Origin: Alkalicoccus urumqiensis
Lineage (GTDB): Bacteria; Bacillota; Bacilli; Bacillales; Salisediminibacteriaceae
NCBI RefSeq assembly: GCF_002993335.1
Contig: NZ_PVNS01000004.1
Span: 124,001 to 188,000, forward strand
DNA: 64,000 nt
Direction: 5' to 3'
This document shows positions 26,546 to 35,462 of this stretch, piece after piece. A program made the translations under genes and the position numbers. Position 1 is the stretch's first letter, and each line of letters begins with the position of its first letter. The notes below the pieces were generated by a model. That model was not told the origin of the DNA. It did not search any database and saw nothing but the letters and a program-made list of their open reading frames with translations.

Positions 26546-26617
26546 CCCTCATAGTCTGCTGATTTACGGTCTGCAGGTAGAAACTTCCGGGCCGTATCCC
26601 CGGTATTATATGAGGTT
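26546..26617 (-). promoter_or_regulatory. Guanine riboswitch of the pur operon
   Basis: Minus strand shows the purine-aptamer core: CTCATATAATACC, AGTTTCTACC, CCGTAAA and GACTATGAG. The C in GACTAT is the position that pairs with guanine or hypoxanthine (adenine sensors have T). Confidence 0.95.
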
Positions 26618-26635
26618 TCGTCTTTATCTGCGTTC

Positions 26636-26665
26636 ATCATATCAATTATTTCCGTATGCGGTCAA
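26636..26665 (-). promoter_or_regulatory. Promoter of the pur operon
   Basis: Minus strand TTGACC (26660-26665), 18-bp spacer, TATGAT (26636-26641). Confidence 0.75.
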
Positions 26666-26670
26666 CTTTT

Positions 26671-26709
26671 TTCGAACATTTAATCGAATAATTCATTATA
26701 ATGTTCGGA
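26671..26709. promoter_or_regulatory. PurR operator (two PurBoxes)
   Basis: Inverted CGAACATT (26673-26680) and AATGTTCG (26700-26707), the arrangement known for Gram-positive PurR, placed immediately upstream of the -35 box. PurR-PRPP control of the operon follows from the family knowledge. Confidence 0.75.
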
Positions 26710-26739
26710 TTTAAAGTCAGACGTCTGCTTTTGCCAGCT

Positions 26740-26913
26740 TCAGCTGCGCCCTTCGAACACAATCCGCTGATATGCTGTCTCCACACCATCCTTCGTTTCG
26801 CGCAGCACTGGCTCTTCCATTCTCCGCACCGGCGCATAGCCTTCCTCTGCCATCCGGGAAAGGCACTGATCGATCGTTTCGTTTTCCTCAACATAAAATT
26901 TCTTTTTCGGCAT
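26740..26913 (-). CDS. yebG: NETI-motif small protein (YebG)
   Basis: 57 residues beginning MPKKKFYVEENETIDQCLSR, containing the NETI string that names this family. The ATG at 26913 has AGGGGGT about 6-7 nt upstream. Located upstream of purE as in B. subtilis. Function unknown; basic and soluble. Confidence 0.82.
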   Translation of the reverse strand: MPKKKFYVEENETIDQCLSRMAEEGYAPVRRMEEPVLRETKDGVETAYQRIVFEGRS

Positions 26914-26984
26914 CCTTTTACCCCCTGTCTCCTGCTTTTTATTATACGAAATGATGCGATGTGTGAACAGCCGTTTTCCAAAAA

Positions 26985-27085
26985 GCACTAATAAGACAGG
27001 CGGACGCCGAAGCGTGGAAGCTGAGCAGCGGCGTCAAAGTCCAGCTTCAGAGCGGGTTTGTCTTACAACAGACACTGCCGCTCTC
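26985..27085. other. Structured intergenic segment of unknown nature
   Basis: Nested inverted repeats: AAGACA (near 26992) / TGTCTT (near 27060) enclosing GACGCCG / CGGCGTC. No T-run and no second copy seen in the window. Confidence 0.3.
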
Positions 27086-27089
27086 ACAA

Positions 27090-27197
27090 CTACCCCTTCC
27101 AGTCTAACAACGAGGCGGCCATTCTCATTTTCCTGTCATTGTTTAACTTCTCCGCCTGGTAATCCCGCAGCGCATCGGTAAAGTCCAACTTCTCCAT
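27090..27197 (-). pseudogene. Possible gene remnant next to the repeat
   Basis: 35-residue frame MEKLDFTDALRDYQAEKLNN... ending SLLDWKG, protein-like in composition but with no ribosome site. The frame continues upstream through composite repeat A, which begins near 27236. It may be the 3' end of a gene cut by the repeat, or chance. Confidence 0.3.
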
Positions 27198-27235
27198 GCC
27201 ACGGCAGGCGGCTGAAAGCACGAGCGAAGCCTTAA

Positions 27236-27868
27236 ATAAACCAGGCAGAACCCGCCTGGTCTTAAAAGAAAAGGGAGGTTTATTGAATAGGTTCCCGCTT
27301 TCTGCCTGCACCTGCAGCCGTACAACGCTTTTATTACAAGTAGCACGGCTCCGCGCGGCCGCGCCGCATGGCAGAAGATCACTTCCCTGCGCCTTAAACC
27401 ATAGGCCTGCTCCGCTCGCGCTTTCAGCCGCTTGACGCGGCGTGGATTTTCGCCTCGTTCGGATCCTCCCGGAGTCGACGGCCTCCGGTTTCGGCAGATA
27501 ATAGAAGTGCTTCGACTAGCAGGGTGTTTCTTATACAGTAAAAGCATTTCTTCGTTTGCTTATTTACTATACGCTATCCAGTTTATCCAGCTATTCTTCA
27601 GATCGAAGCTTCTGTCTTTCTAACATCATACTACGCTTCGAAGCGTTCGGCAGAGACGCCGGTGGGATCAAGCGCAGTCTGAAGATCCTTTCTCAGGGCG
27701 CAGGCCATGAGAAATAGCTGAAGACAAGCCCACGGCAAGCTTCTGCCGAGTAGCGGAGAAGCTCTACCAACAGAAACAAACGGTAAATGCAGCAAAACGT
27801 TGAAATGCTGCAGCCCTTGGCATGCCTGCTTGGAAGAGGCTTTGGATTTTATACATTCTTATTAGTCT
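27236..27868. repeat. Composite intergenic repeat, copy A
   Basis: Modules in order. R1 (from 27236): ACCAGGCAGAACCCGCCTGGT hairpin with a CTGCCTGCACCTGCAG block. R2 (about 27350-27502): GCGCGGCCGCGCCGC to GGAGTCGACGGCCTCCGG. Then a variable part. R3 (27634-27690): AGCGTTCGGCAGAGACGCC. R4 (27719-27868): CCCACGGCAAGCTTCTGCCG to TTTTATACATTCTTATTAG. Same order and orientation in copies B, C and D. No transposase or target duplication found. Confidence 0.8.
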
Positions 27869-28440
27869 AAAATAAACCAGGCAGAAACCGCCTGGTCTTA
27901 AAAGCAAAGAGACGTTTGTTGAATAGGTTCCCGCTTCCTGCCTGCACCTGCAGCCCTACGCGTTCCGGAGGGAACGGGCTCAACTAATTCCTTCTTCCGT
28001 TCGTCAGAAGGAATGGATTTTCGCCTCGTTCGGATCCTCCCGGAGTCGACGGCTTCCGGTTTCGGCAGATAGGAAGAAAACACTTGATAGAAGCGCCCCC
28101 ATCTGTATAGAAATTGCTGCCATCCAGTTGCGTAGTAAGGGTCATTAGTGCTTTATACATTTCGTTCCTGCTATGAACCCTTTGAACTTCATCTCTATTT
28201 TACTGCGCTTCGGAGCGTTCGGCAGAGACGCCAGTGGGATCAAGCGCAGTCTGAAGATCCTTTCTCAGGGCGCAGCCAATGAGAAAGAGCTGAAGACAAG
28301 CCCACGGCAAGCTTCTGCCGGGCAGCGGAGAAGCTCCTTCAACAGAAAGTAACGATGGATGTAACAACGGTTTGAAATGCTGCAGCCCTTGGCATACCTG
28401 CTTGGAAGAGGCTTTGGATTTTATACATTCTTATTAGTGT
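27869..28440. repeat. Composite intergenic repeat, copy B
   Basis: Tandem to copy A. R1 at 27871-27985, a shortened R2 (28010-28075), R3 at 28202-28250 and R4 at 28292-28440. Between R3 and R4 both A and B have a ~40-bp spacer with TTTCTCA / TGAGAAA, whereas C and D have the hairpin element there. Confidence 0.8.
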
Positions 28441-28441
28441 A

Positions 28442-28473
28442 CAAAAACCGCCCTCCGTGACACGGAAGGCGGC
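28442..28473 (-). terminator. Terminator of pbuG
   Basis: Minus strand CCGCCTTCCGTG / CACGGAGGGCGG with one T-G pair, then TTTTTG. Confidence 0.85.
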
Positions 28474-28483
28474 CGATGTTCCA

Positions 28484-29797
28484 TTATTCTCCGAGATAGA
28501 CAAAATAGAGGACAAAGACGACGAGCAGTACGTACATAATCGGATGAATCTCCCGTCCACGGCCTTTGCACAGCATCGTGATCGGGTACATGATAAAGCC
28601 GAGGGCAATGCCTGTTGCAATGCTGTATGTCAGCGGCATTGTCACGACAGTAAAGAACGCCGGCACGGCTATCTCAAATCGTTTCCAGTCAATATTGGAA
28701 AGCGATCCTGCCATCAGCACCCCGACGACGATAAGCGCCGGTGCAGTAACGGATTCTGTTACCACAGCCAGAAGAGGCGAGAACAACAACGCTACGAGAA
28801 ACAACGCGCCCGTAACGAGAGAAGCGAAGCCTGTACGGGCTCCAGCCGCAATACCGGACGTGGACTCAATATACGCCGTCGTGGTCGACGTTCCAAGAAC
28901 AGCACCGATCGATGTCGCCGAAGAATCTGCAAGCAGTGCCCGCTGCGCGCGCGGCAGTTTGTTGTCTTTTACAAACCCTGCCTGATTTGCCACCGCATAA
29001 AGCGTCCCTGCCGTATCGAAAAAATCGACGAACAAAAACGTCAGAATAACGATCATCAGCTCAATCGTGAAAATATCACCAAGAGCTGTTGTACCAAACG
29101 GTTCAAATGCTGCGCCGAATGTCGGTGCAAGACTCGGCACACTTCCAACAATAGCTCCCGGAACCGGGATGACGCCGGTCAATACCCCTGCTGCAGCTGT
29201 CAGCAGCATCCCGTAGAAAATACCGCCTTTTAAACCAAGGCTCATCAGGATGACGGTAAGCACAATTCCAAAAATGGAAAGCAGCGTAGCCGGATTTCCA
29301 AGCTGACCGATTTCCACCAGCGTTGCTTCCGACATCACAACGATCTGCGCATTCTGCAGACCGATAAAGGCGATAAAAAGTCCGATACCCGCTCCGGCCG
29401 CAAATTTCAGCTCAGCAGGAATCGCATTAATAATAAATTCCCGGATGCCGACTACCGTAATGAGGATAAAAATAATCCCGGACACAAACACACCGAGAAG
29501 CGCCGTTTCCCAGGGTATGCCCATGCCGATCACGACCGAGTATGTAAAGAATGCGTTCAATCCCATCCCCGGTGCGAGTGCAATCGGATACCGTGCGATA
29601 ACACCCATAATAATAGTACCAATTGCCGCTGCCAGCGCTGTTGCTGTATAAACAGCTCCTTCATCCATGCCTGCCGGACCAAGAACAGACGGATTTACAA
29701 ATAAAATGTAGGCCATTGCCAGAAACGTCGTAATACCACCCATCGTTTCTTTCGTGTACGACGTACCCAGCTCCTGAAACTGAAAATATCCTTTCAT
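28484..29797 (-). CDS. pbuG: Hypoxanthine/guanine permease, NCS2 (AzgA/PbuG) family
   Basis: 437-residue permease with about 12 membrane helices. Family strings TFLAMAYILFVNPSVL, APGMGLNAFFTY and LTFLFVDFFDTAGTLYAV are present. ATG at 29797 preferred (GGAGGG about 11 nt upstream); a GTG at 29809 lies directly on the Shine-Dalgarno sequence. Downstream of its own guanine riboswitch, and between yebG and guaA as in B. subtilis, which supports the PbuG assignment and purine-base import. Confidence 0.92.
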   Translation of the reverse strand: MKGYFQFQELGTSYTKETMGGITTFLAMAYILFVNPSVLGPAGMDEGAVYTATALAAAIGTIIMGVIARYPIALAPGMGLNAFFTYSVVIGMGIPWETALLGVFVSGIIFILITVVGIREFIINAIPAELKFAAGAGIGLFIAFIGLQNAQIVVMSEATLVEIGQLGNPATLLSIFGIVLTVILMSLGLKGGIFYGMLLTAAAGVLTGVIPVPGAIVGSVPSLAPTFGAAFEPFGTTALGDIFTIELMIVILTFLFVDFFDTAGTLYAVANQAGFVKDNKLPRAQRALLADSSATSIGAVLGTSTTTAYIESTSGIAAGARTGFASLVTGALFLVALLFSPLLAVVTESVTAPALIVVGVLMAGSLSNIDWKRFEIAVPAFFTVVTMPLTYSIATGIALGFIMYPITMLCKGRGREIHPIMYVLLVVFVLYFVYLGE

Positions 29798-29916
29798 TGT
29801 CCCAAACACCCTCCATCAGCAATGTGTTGAATATTCGTCCGGCCCCGCTGCGCCTGCGATGCGGGCGGAATGTTCGGCCGCCATGCGCCTCTAAAGAAAA
29901 TACAGTCATTTCAAAC

Positions 29917-29952
29917 GAAAAAATCCCGGAAGCAGAAAACTACCTCCGGGAC
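29917..29952 (-). terminator. Leader terminator of pbuG
   Basis: Minus strand TCCCGGA / TCCGGGA with a 14-nt loop and a T-run; expression platform of the upstream riboswitch. A second hairpin (GCACAG / CTGTGC, about 29965-29991) lies between it and the aptamer. Confidence 0.8.
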
Positions 29953-29994
29953 AATAACAGCCGGCACAGACAAAAAGACGCTGTGCAGCAATTA

Positions 29995-30061
29995 TTCGTA
30001 GTCCGTCTATTTACGGTAGACTGGTAGAAACGTACGGGGCCGATTCCCCGACATATACGAA
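29995..30061 (-). promoter_or_regulatory. Guanine riboswitch of pbuG
   Basis: Minus strand TTCGTATATGTC, GTTTCTACC, CCGTAAAT and GACTACGAA; C at the ligand-pairing position indicates guanine/hypoxanthine. Confidence 0.94.
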
Positions 30062-30087
30062 CATTCGATTTTTATTTATCACATTCG
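30058..30087. promoter_or_regulatory. Candidate PurBox pair at pbuG
   Basis: CGAACATTCG (30058-30067) and ACATTCG (30081-30087) resemble PurR half-sites but overlap the start of the transcript rather than the -35 side, so the assignment is tentative. Confidence 0.4.
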
Positions 30088-30089
30088 TA

Positions 30090-30118
30090 ATAATAGCAGT
30101 CCAAATCCGTCTAGTCAA
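30090..30118 (-). promoter_or_regulatory. Promoter of pbuG
   Basis: Minus strand TTGACT (30113-30118), 17-bp spacer, TATTAT (30090-30095). Confidence 0.75.
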
Positions 30119-30161
30119 CGAAAACACGAATAATTATTTAATTTTAAGTTGCACCGTTCGT

Positions 30162-31700
30162 TTATTCCCACTCGATCGTGCTCGGTGGCTTGGACGTGAC
30201 ATCGTACACAACGCGGTTGACGTTTTTCACTTCGTTTACGATCCGTGTGGAGATAATTTCGAGCACATCGTAAGGGATCCGTGCCCAGTCGGAAGTCATA
30301 CCATCGATAGACGTTACCGCACGGACACCGACGGTATAGTCATACGTTCTCTCATCTCCCATGACACCGACGCTGCGCATATCCGGAAGAGCCGTGAAAT
30401 ACTGCCAGATGTGCTTATCCAGACCCGCACGCTTGATCTCATCCCGGAGAATCTGATCTGATTCCCGGACGATTTCCAGCTTTTCATCCGTAATCTCACC
30501 GAGAACGCGTATACCGAGTCCCGGCCCCGGGAACGGCTGGCGCCAGACGATTTCATCCGGCAGGCCGAGCTCTGAACCGACTTTGCGCACTTCGTCTTTG
30601 AAAAGCGTATTGAGCGGTTCGATCAAATCAAACTTCATGTCCTCCGGAAGTCCACCGACATTGTGATGAGACTTGATCGTCTGCGCGGTATCCGTTCCGC
30701 TTTCAATAATATCTGTGTAGAGCGTGCCCTGAGCCAGGAAATCGACGTTTTCCAGCTTGCCCGCTTCCTCTTCAAATACATAGATAAATTCGTTGCCGAT
30801 GATTTTCCGCTTCTCTTCCGGATCACTCACCCCGGCAAGTTTTCCGAGAAAACGGTCCTGGGCATCGATTTTTACGAGATTCATATCGAATCCTTCTCCG
30901 AATGTTTTCATAACACTGTCGGCTTCCCCTTTGCGGAGCAGGCCGTGATCGATAAACATGCAGATAAGCTGATCCCCGATCGCTTTATGCACAAGTGCTG
31001 CTACAACGGAAGAGTCCACCCCGCCGCTCAATGCACAGAGTACCTTTTTCGAGCCGACGTTCTCGCGGATTTTCTCCACTTCCATGTCAATGTAGTTTTC
31101 CATCGACCATTCTCCGTCACAGCCGCATACGTCATAAATAAAATTGTGGAGCATGTCATTGCCGTACTCTGTATTCTGCACTTCCGGGTGAAACTGCACG
31201 CCGTAGAGCTTTCTGTTCTCGTCGGACATTGCCGCTACAGGACAGGAGACATTGACTGCATCCGTCTGAAACCCTTCCGGTGGTGCTTTCACGAGATCTC
31301 CATGGCTCATCCACACAGACTGCTCGCGGGGAAGATTTTTAAAGAGAAGGCTGTCAGACTGCACGTTAATGACCGCTTTTCCGTATTCCCGGTGATTGGC
31401 TGCTTCCACATTTCCGTGAAAATGATGTGTCATCAGCTGCATCCCGTAGCAGATACCCAGCACAGGAATATCCAGGTCAAAGATCTCCGGATCGCACTGC
31501 GGGGCACCATCGGCATACACGCTTCCCGGTCCGCCGGAAAAAATAATTCCTTTCGGTGCCATCTCCTTCAGCTCAGCTGCTGTAATCTTATTTGAAATTA
31601 GTTCACTGAACACGCCCAGATCCCGGATTCTTCTTGCGATCAGCTGGTTGTACTGACCTCCGAAATCAAGCACCACTACCTTTTCGTTTATCTCCATCAT
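30162..31700 (-). CDS. guaA: GMP synthase (glutamine-hydrolysing)
   Basis: 512 residues converting XMP to GMP. The glutaminase domain has [19 protein letters not shown] and catalytic Cys in [11 protein letters not shown]; the ATP pyrophosphatase loop is [16 protein letters not shown]; the C-terminus is [10 protein letters not shown]. Start at the first of two adjacent ATGs (31700) with GAGGAG 5 nt upstream. The open frame to 31808 crosses the riboswitch leader and is not used. Own promoter and guanine riboswitch, so GMP synthesis is shut by its own product pool. Confidence 0.97.
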   Translation of the reverse strand: MMEINEKVVVLDFGGQYNQLIARRIRDLGVFSELISNKITAAELKEMAPKGIIFSGGPGSVYADGAPQCDPEIFDLDIPVLGICYGMQLMTHHFHGNVEAANHREYGKAVINVQSDSLLFKNLPREQSVWMSHGDLVKAPPEGFQTDAVNVSCPVAAMSDENRKLYGVQFHPEVQNTEYGNDMLHNFIYDVCGCDGEWSMENYIDMEVEKIRENVGSKKVLCALSGGVDSSVVAALVHKAIGDQLICMFIDHGLLRKGEADSVMKTFGEGFDMNLVKIDAQDRFLGKLAGVSDPEEKRKIIGNEFIYVFEEEAGKLENVDFLAQGTLYTDIIESGTDTAQTIKSHHNVGGLPEDMKFDLIEPLNTLFKDEVRKVGSELGLPDEIVWRQPFPGPGLGIRVLGEITDEKLEIVRESDQILRDEIKRAGLDKHIWQYFTALPDMRSVGVMGDERTYDYTVGVRAVTSIDGMTSDWARIPYDVLEIISTRIVNEVKNVNRVVYDVTSKPPSTIEWE

Positions 31701-31774
31701 CGAACTCCTCTCTCCTTCAAAAGCTGGCGCCTCCGGCAGACGGAAATCCGGCCGGAGTGCTGTTTCCATGCATA

Positions 31775-31826
31775 CAAAAACGGAATTCTGCCTTCGCTGA
31801 GAATACACGAAGGCAGAATTCCGTTA
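31775..31826 (-). terminator. Leader terminator of guaA
   Basis: Perfect 18-bp stem (31779-31796 with 31808-31825) then TTTTTG. The minus-strand GAAGGCAGAA at 31831-31840, part of the aptamer P1 strand, can pair with the terminator 5' arm (TTCTGCCTTC) to form the antiterminator. Confidence 0.9.
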
Positions 31827-31835
31827 AAGGTTCTG

Positions 31836-31905
31836 CCTTCATAGTCAGATCATTTACGGTGATCCGGTAGAGACTCTCGAGCCGTATTCTCAAGGATATA
31901 TGAGG
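31836..31905 (-). promoter_or_regulatory. Guanine riboswitch of guaA
   Basis: Minus strand GCCTCATATATCC, GTCTCTACC, CCGTAAAT and GACTATGAAGGC. C at the ligand position indicates guanine class. Third copy of the class within 6 kb. Confidence 0.94.
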
Positions 31906-31930
31906 CTTGTTTCCGTTTTTAGACTGCATC

Positions 31931-31959
31931 ATTGTATCAGGCGGTGTCACGCTGGTCAA
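31931..31959 (-). promoter_or_regulatory. Promoter of guaA
   Basis: Minus strand TTGACC (31954-31959), 17-bp spacer, TACAAT (31931-31936); the -35 box overlaps the last codons of the transglutaminase gene. Confidence 0.75.
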
Positions 31960-34226
31960 GCGAGCAGTGAACGAATGATTTTTTCCCACTGGGTTTGATA
32001 CGTTGACCAGGAAACACCTTCCCTGCTGCCGCCGTACACTTCTTTCTCATATGCTGCAGACAAGTCTTTCATCGCGCTCGTATGAAGCTCCCTGTCGACG
32101 CGTTCTCCAAACTCACGGATCGTTTCTCCGTTTCTGCGCTGAAGGCCTTCTTTTTGAAGCATCCATTCCAGACGCCGGTACCCCTGGGAAAACGTCGGTT
32201 TCAGCCAGCCGCGCTGATAGGCGGTCAGATACCACGTAATCTGCAGCCTTTTCTGACTGCGGTACAGGTAGATAAGCAGCAGCACAGGGGGAATGGAAAT
32301 AAGGAAAAGCTGCCAAGGTGTCATTCCGCCTCCGCTTCCGGAGCCGCTTCCGAACAATCCGTCCTCTGATTCTTCTTCTGTGCCTTCCTGAAGCTGATCG
32401 TTTACGTCGTCTCCTTCCGGTACATCCGGCATTTCCGGTTCAATATCTGGTGAATCCGTATCAACGTCCGGTGTTTCGGTTTCCGACTCAAATTCAGCAT
32501 AGTTTGTAAATCCCTGTGTCGGTTCAAACGTCACCCAGCCGACCTCCGGAAAATAGACTTCCACCCAGGAGTGGGCATTGCTGTTTCTCACTTCGTAAAC
32601 GGACCGCCCATCGTCTGTCTGGTCCACTTCTTCACCGGCCGTAAATCCTTTTACCCAGCGCGTCGGAATATCCAGCGCACGGAGCATGACTGCCATGGAA
32701 GTGGAATAGTTATCGCAGTAGCCGACCTGAGTTTCAAATAGAAACTGGTCCACGTAGTCTTCTCCCTCTTCCGGCACCGGTACATCAGACGTTTCATATT
32801 CAAACCCATTCGCAGAGAAATACTGCTCAATTTCTTTTGCGGCATCATAGCGGTTATCTGTCTCTGCCGTAATTTCTTCAGCAAGCTCGACGACACGTTC
32901 CGGAAGATCATCCGGCAGCTGAAGATAGCGGTCAGTGACAGATTCGGGATCTTCCGCACCTGCATTTCGGAGAACATCTTCGGGATACGCAGGGGTATCA
33001 TACTCAAAACGGTAATCCGTGAGCCGGACCGACTCTCCTTCCGGTGATTCCACGACCGTCCGCCCACCGATCACATCGGTATAAAACTGAAGATCTTCTC
33101 TTCCCCAGTCCGCCGCATCATCTGCAGCGGACGCTTCGGGCACATCCACGAGACTTCCCTGATAGAAAAGAAGATTAAAATCGGTCTCCTCCGCCATTGT
33201 AATTTCCGCCGTTCCTCGTCCGCCGGAGGCAGACTCATTGAACAGACGGAAATCTACTGCTTCTTCTCCACCTTCATTCACTGTTTCTGCTGGAACGTAA
33301 TCACGTTCTGCCTCCCAGCCGGAGCCGGTGTAAATGTCTTTCGATTCTCCGCGCCAGTAGCCGGGCTCGTCGACGACCGCCTCCAGCACCGGGCCGTCAT
33401 CCTGAACGAAACCACCGCCGAGCTGCTCGTCGTTTTCACCGTACCCGATCCGCTGCACAGTTCCGCCCCCTCCACCGGAACTCTCCAGTCCGGCAAAGCT
33501 TCGGAACGCAGGAACAGGATCGGCCCACTGCGGCTCCGGCTTCGGCGCTGCCCATGCCACAGCGACCGCAATCGTCACCATCACAAGGAGCGTATACATC
33601 CATGCCGGCGAAAACACCGTTCTTCCGGACGTACGCCGATCTTCATCCTGAACGCGCAGCATATGCAGAAGCGTCAGCAGGAAAAACCCGATGACAACGA
33701 TACGGACGACCGCCTGAGAGGCGTCCACCAGCGTAAATGTATCCAGCACGGTGATGTAGACAATCGTACAGAATAAAAAGAAAAACACACGCCGCGTATG
33801 CAGAATCCAGTAATAGAGAAGGTAGCTGATCAGCGCAAGGAGTAGCAGAAGCAGAAACGAACGGAAATAATCGGTCAGTCCTGCAAAATTTCCTCCTGCA
33901 ATCATAGCGGTATTCACGCCGATTTCATTCGTGAAGCGGCGCAGTGTTTCCATAAAGCCGGCCGCAGAAAAAAAGGATTCCGCATAAAAGAGCTGATGGA
34001 GGCTGTACATGCTTCCGGCAAACAACAGCGGAATCCCTGCCCAGACAGGCAGGTGCAGATACACGCAGATGGAGGCCGCAAACGTGAACAGAACAAAGAT
34101 ACCGATCTGACCAGTCGATGTAATGACCGGAATCGGCCGCAGCCATTCCCACAACAGCAGGAAGGCTAGCAGATATATGATTAAGTGCGTTAAGGACGCA
34201 GCAGGCGTCCGCTGCTTCACATTCAT
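31956..34226 (-). CDS. yebA: Membrane transglutaminase-like protein (TgpA family, YebA-like)
   Basis: 756 residues. Five or six hydrophobic segments in the first 210 residues, a large acidic extracytoplasmic part with a transglutaminase-like core (Cys in TQVGYCDNYSTSM near residue 510, His in NSNAHSWVEVYF, Asp/Glu nearby), an acidic linker, one more membrane segment (WQLFLISIPPVLLLIYLY) and a C-terminal DUF4129-like region. Last gene of a moxR-DUF58-tgpA operon, starting immediately after the DUF58 stop. The substrate is unknown for the family; cell-envelope protein crosslinking or proteolysis is proposed. Confidence 0.85.
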   Translation of the reverse strand: MNVKQRTPAASLTHLIIYLLAFLLLWEWLRPIPVITSTGQIGIFVLFTFAASICVYLHLPVWAGIPLLFAGSMYSLHQLFYAESFFSAAGFMETLRRFTNEIGVNTAMIAGGNFAGLTDYFRSFLLLLLLALISYLLYYWILHTRRVFFFLFCTIVYITVLDTFTLVDASQAVVRIVVIGFFLLTLLHMLRVQDEDRRTSGRTVFSPAWMYTLLVMVTIAVAVAWAAPKPEPQWADPVPAFRSFAGLESSGGGGGTVQRIGYGENDEQLGGGFVQDDGPVLEAVVDEPGYWRGESKDIYTGSGWEAERDYVPAETVNEGGEEAVDFRLFNESASGGRGTAEITMAEETDFNLLFYQGSLVDVPEASAADDAADWGREDLQFYTDVIGGRTVVESPEGESVRLTDYRFEYDTPAYPEDVLRNAGAEDPESVTDRYLQLPDDLPERVVELAEEITAETDNRYDAAKEIEQYFSANGFEYETSDVPVPEEGEDYVDQFLFETQVGYCDNYSTSMAVMLRALDIPTRWVKGFTAGEEVDQTDDGRSVYEVRNSNAHSWVEVYFPEVGWVTFEPTQGFTNYAEFESETETPDVDTDSPDIEPEMPDVPEGDDVNDQLQEGTEEESEDGLFGSGSGSGGGMTPWQLFLISIPPVLLLIYLYRSQKRLQITWYLTAYQRGWLKPTFSQGYRRLEWMLQKEGLQRRNGETIREFGERVDRELHTSAMKDLSAAYEKEVYGGSREGVSWSTYQTQWEKIIRSLLA

Positions 34227-35462
34227 TTAATTCCTCCTGCTTTCTCCGGATTCCTGATGCAGACTTCCCCGCTGCAGCAGATACGTCTGAATACCGAACG
34301 ACCGGACCTGCTCGAGCCGCCGCGTTTCCCAGGCTTCATTCTCCTGCTGCTTATCCATCAGGGCGCACACCATTCTTACTTGTCTTCCGGCAAGACGCCG
34401 GAGCTGTTCAACAACGCTGTCATCCAGACGGGCAGTAATGTAGACGAGTGTCACGCCATCGGGTATTTCCTGTTCCAGCGGCTGGACCGCTTTAACGAAC
34501 GACGATTCCGGAGATGGACGTGCCTGTGCAAGCCATGCCATCATCCGCCTGCGCTGTTCTTCGGAAAAGCCGACGGGATACTGGACAACACTGGAGCCGA
34601 CAGCCCACATTCCCACCTGCAGATGTTCCCGGTACGCATACATGATGATGGAAGCCGCCAGCTCGATTCCTTTTTCATACGCATCCTGCCCTGCAAATGC
34701 GTCACTTTCCAGACGGTTATCCCAGACGACGAGAAACTGGCGCCCGATAAATTCTTCAAACTCTTTCGTCATCAGTTTCCCTGCCCGGGCGGAAGCTTTC
34801 CAGTCGAGACTTGTCAGCCGGTCGCCGGGTTCATACTCTCTAGCTCCTGCGATCGCGGTCCGGTCCTCCACCATATCCTGAAGCGACTGCTTGGTTTCCG
34901 TCTCACTGCGCTCGTACACATCCCAGCCCTGAATCTCATGGTGCTTCGGATACACGAGCAGTTCATCTGCGAGCGGAAGAAAACGGCTTTTGGTAAAGAC
35001 ACCGAACATGTCGCTTGTCTGCAGGCGGATGCCATACCCTCTATAACGGCCGCGCTTTAATTCCGGAACATGGTAGGTATACATCAGCTCGCGCGAAGCG
35101 GTACTGTAAAATATTTTTTTCAATGCTCCGCCCGGCAGCTGGCGCTGAAGTTCCTCGTCCACGATATCCTCTACGGCCAAGTAGAGAAACGGAAACAAAA
35201 GACTGCGCCGGATGCGGATCGTCACCGTACATGGACTTCCGGACTGCTGCGCGCCGTTCAGCCCGTTCCGGTCCACGGTTATTTTTCCCAGCGGAAGGAG
35301 TGCATACAAAAACATCAGCAGCAGCAGAACCGCAACGCTGTAAAACAAAAACCAGCTGACGAAATTCCCCTGGAACATCGCATAACTGAACAGTCCTCCG
35401 GCTGCAGCCAGAATAATAAGCAGTTTTAGGAGCCGGGTCAGCCATTTTCCAATCTGCTTCAT
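34227..35462 (-). CDS. yeaD: DUF58 domain protein (YeaD-like)
   Basis: 411 residues with two N-terminal membrane helices (LLIILAAAGGLFSYAMF, LFYSVAVLLLLMFLYALL) and the DUF58 core YEPGDRLTSLDWKASARAGKLMTKEFE near residue 205, followed by a von Willebrand-A-like fold. Works with the MoxR ATPase in the family's proposed chaperone system. Overlaps moxR by 4 nt. Same order as B. subtilis yeaC-yeaD-yebA. Confidence 0.88.
   Translation of the reverse strand: MKQIGKWLTRLLKLLIILAAAGGLFSYAMFQGNFVSWFLFYSVAVLLLLMFLYALLPLGKITVDRNGLNGAQQSGSPCTVTIRIRRSLLFPFLYLAVEDIVDEELQRQLPGGALKKIFYSTASRELMYTYHVPELKRGRYRGYGIRLQTSDMFGVFTKSRFLPLADELLVYPKHHEIQGWDVYERSETETKQSLQDMVEDRTAIAGAREYEPGDRLTSLDWKASARAGKLMTKEFEEFIGRQFLVVWDNRLESDAFAGQDAYEKGIELAASIIMYAYREHLQVGMWAVGSSVVQYPVGFSEEQRRRMMAWLAQARPSPESSFVKAVQPLEQEIPDGVTLVYITARLDDSVVEQLRRLAGRQVRMVCALMDKQQENEAWETRRLEQVRSFGIQTYLLQRGSLHQESGESRRN

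Noticed and set aside
27143-27547. Minus-strand frame containing PSTPGGSERGENPRR
   Set aside because: The same string appears in every composite repeat copy (39076-39540, 60419-60643) with different frames around it. It is a by-product of the repeat, not a gene.
27000-28440. Insertion sequence
   Set aside because: No transposase frame, no terminal inverted repeats and no target duplication could be found.
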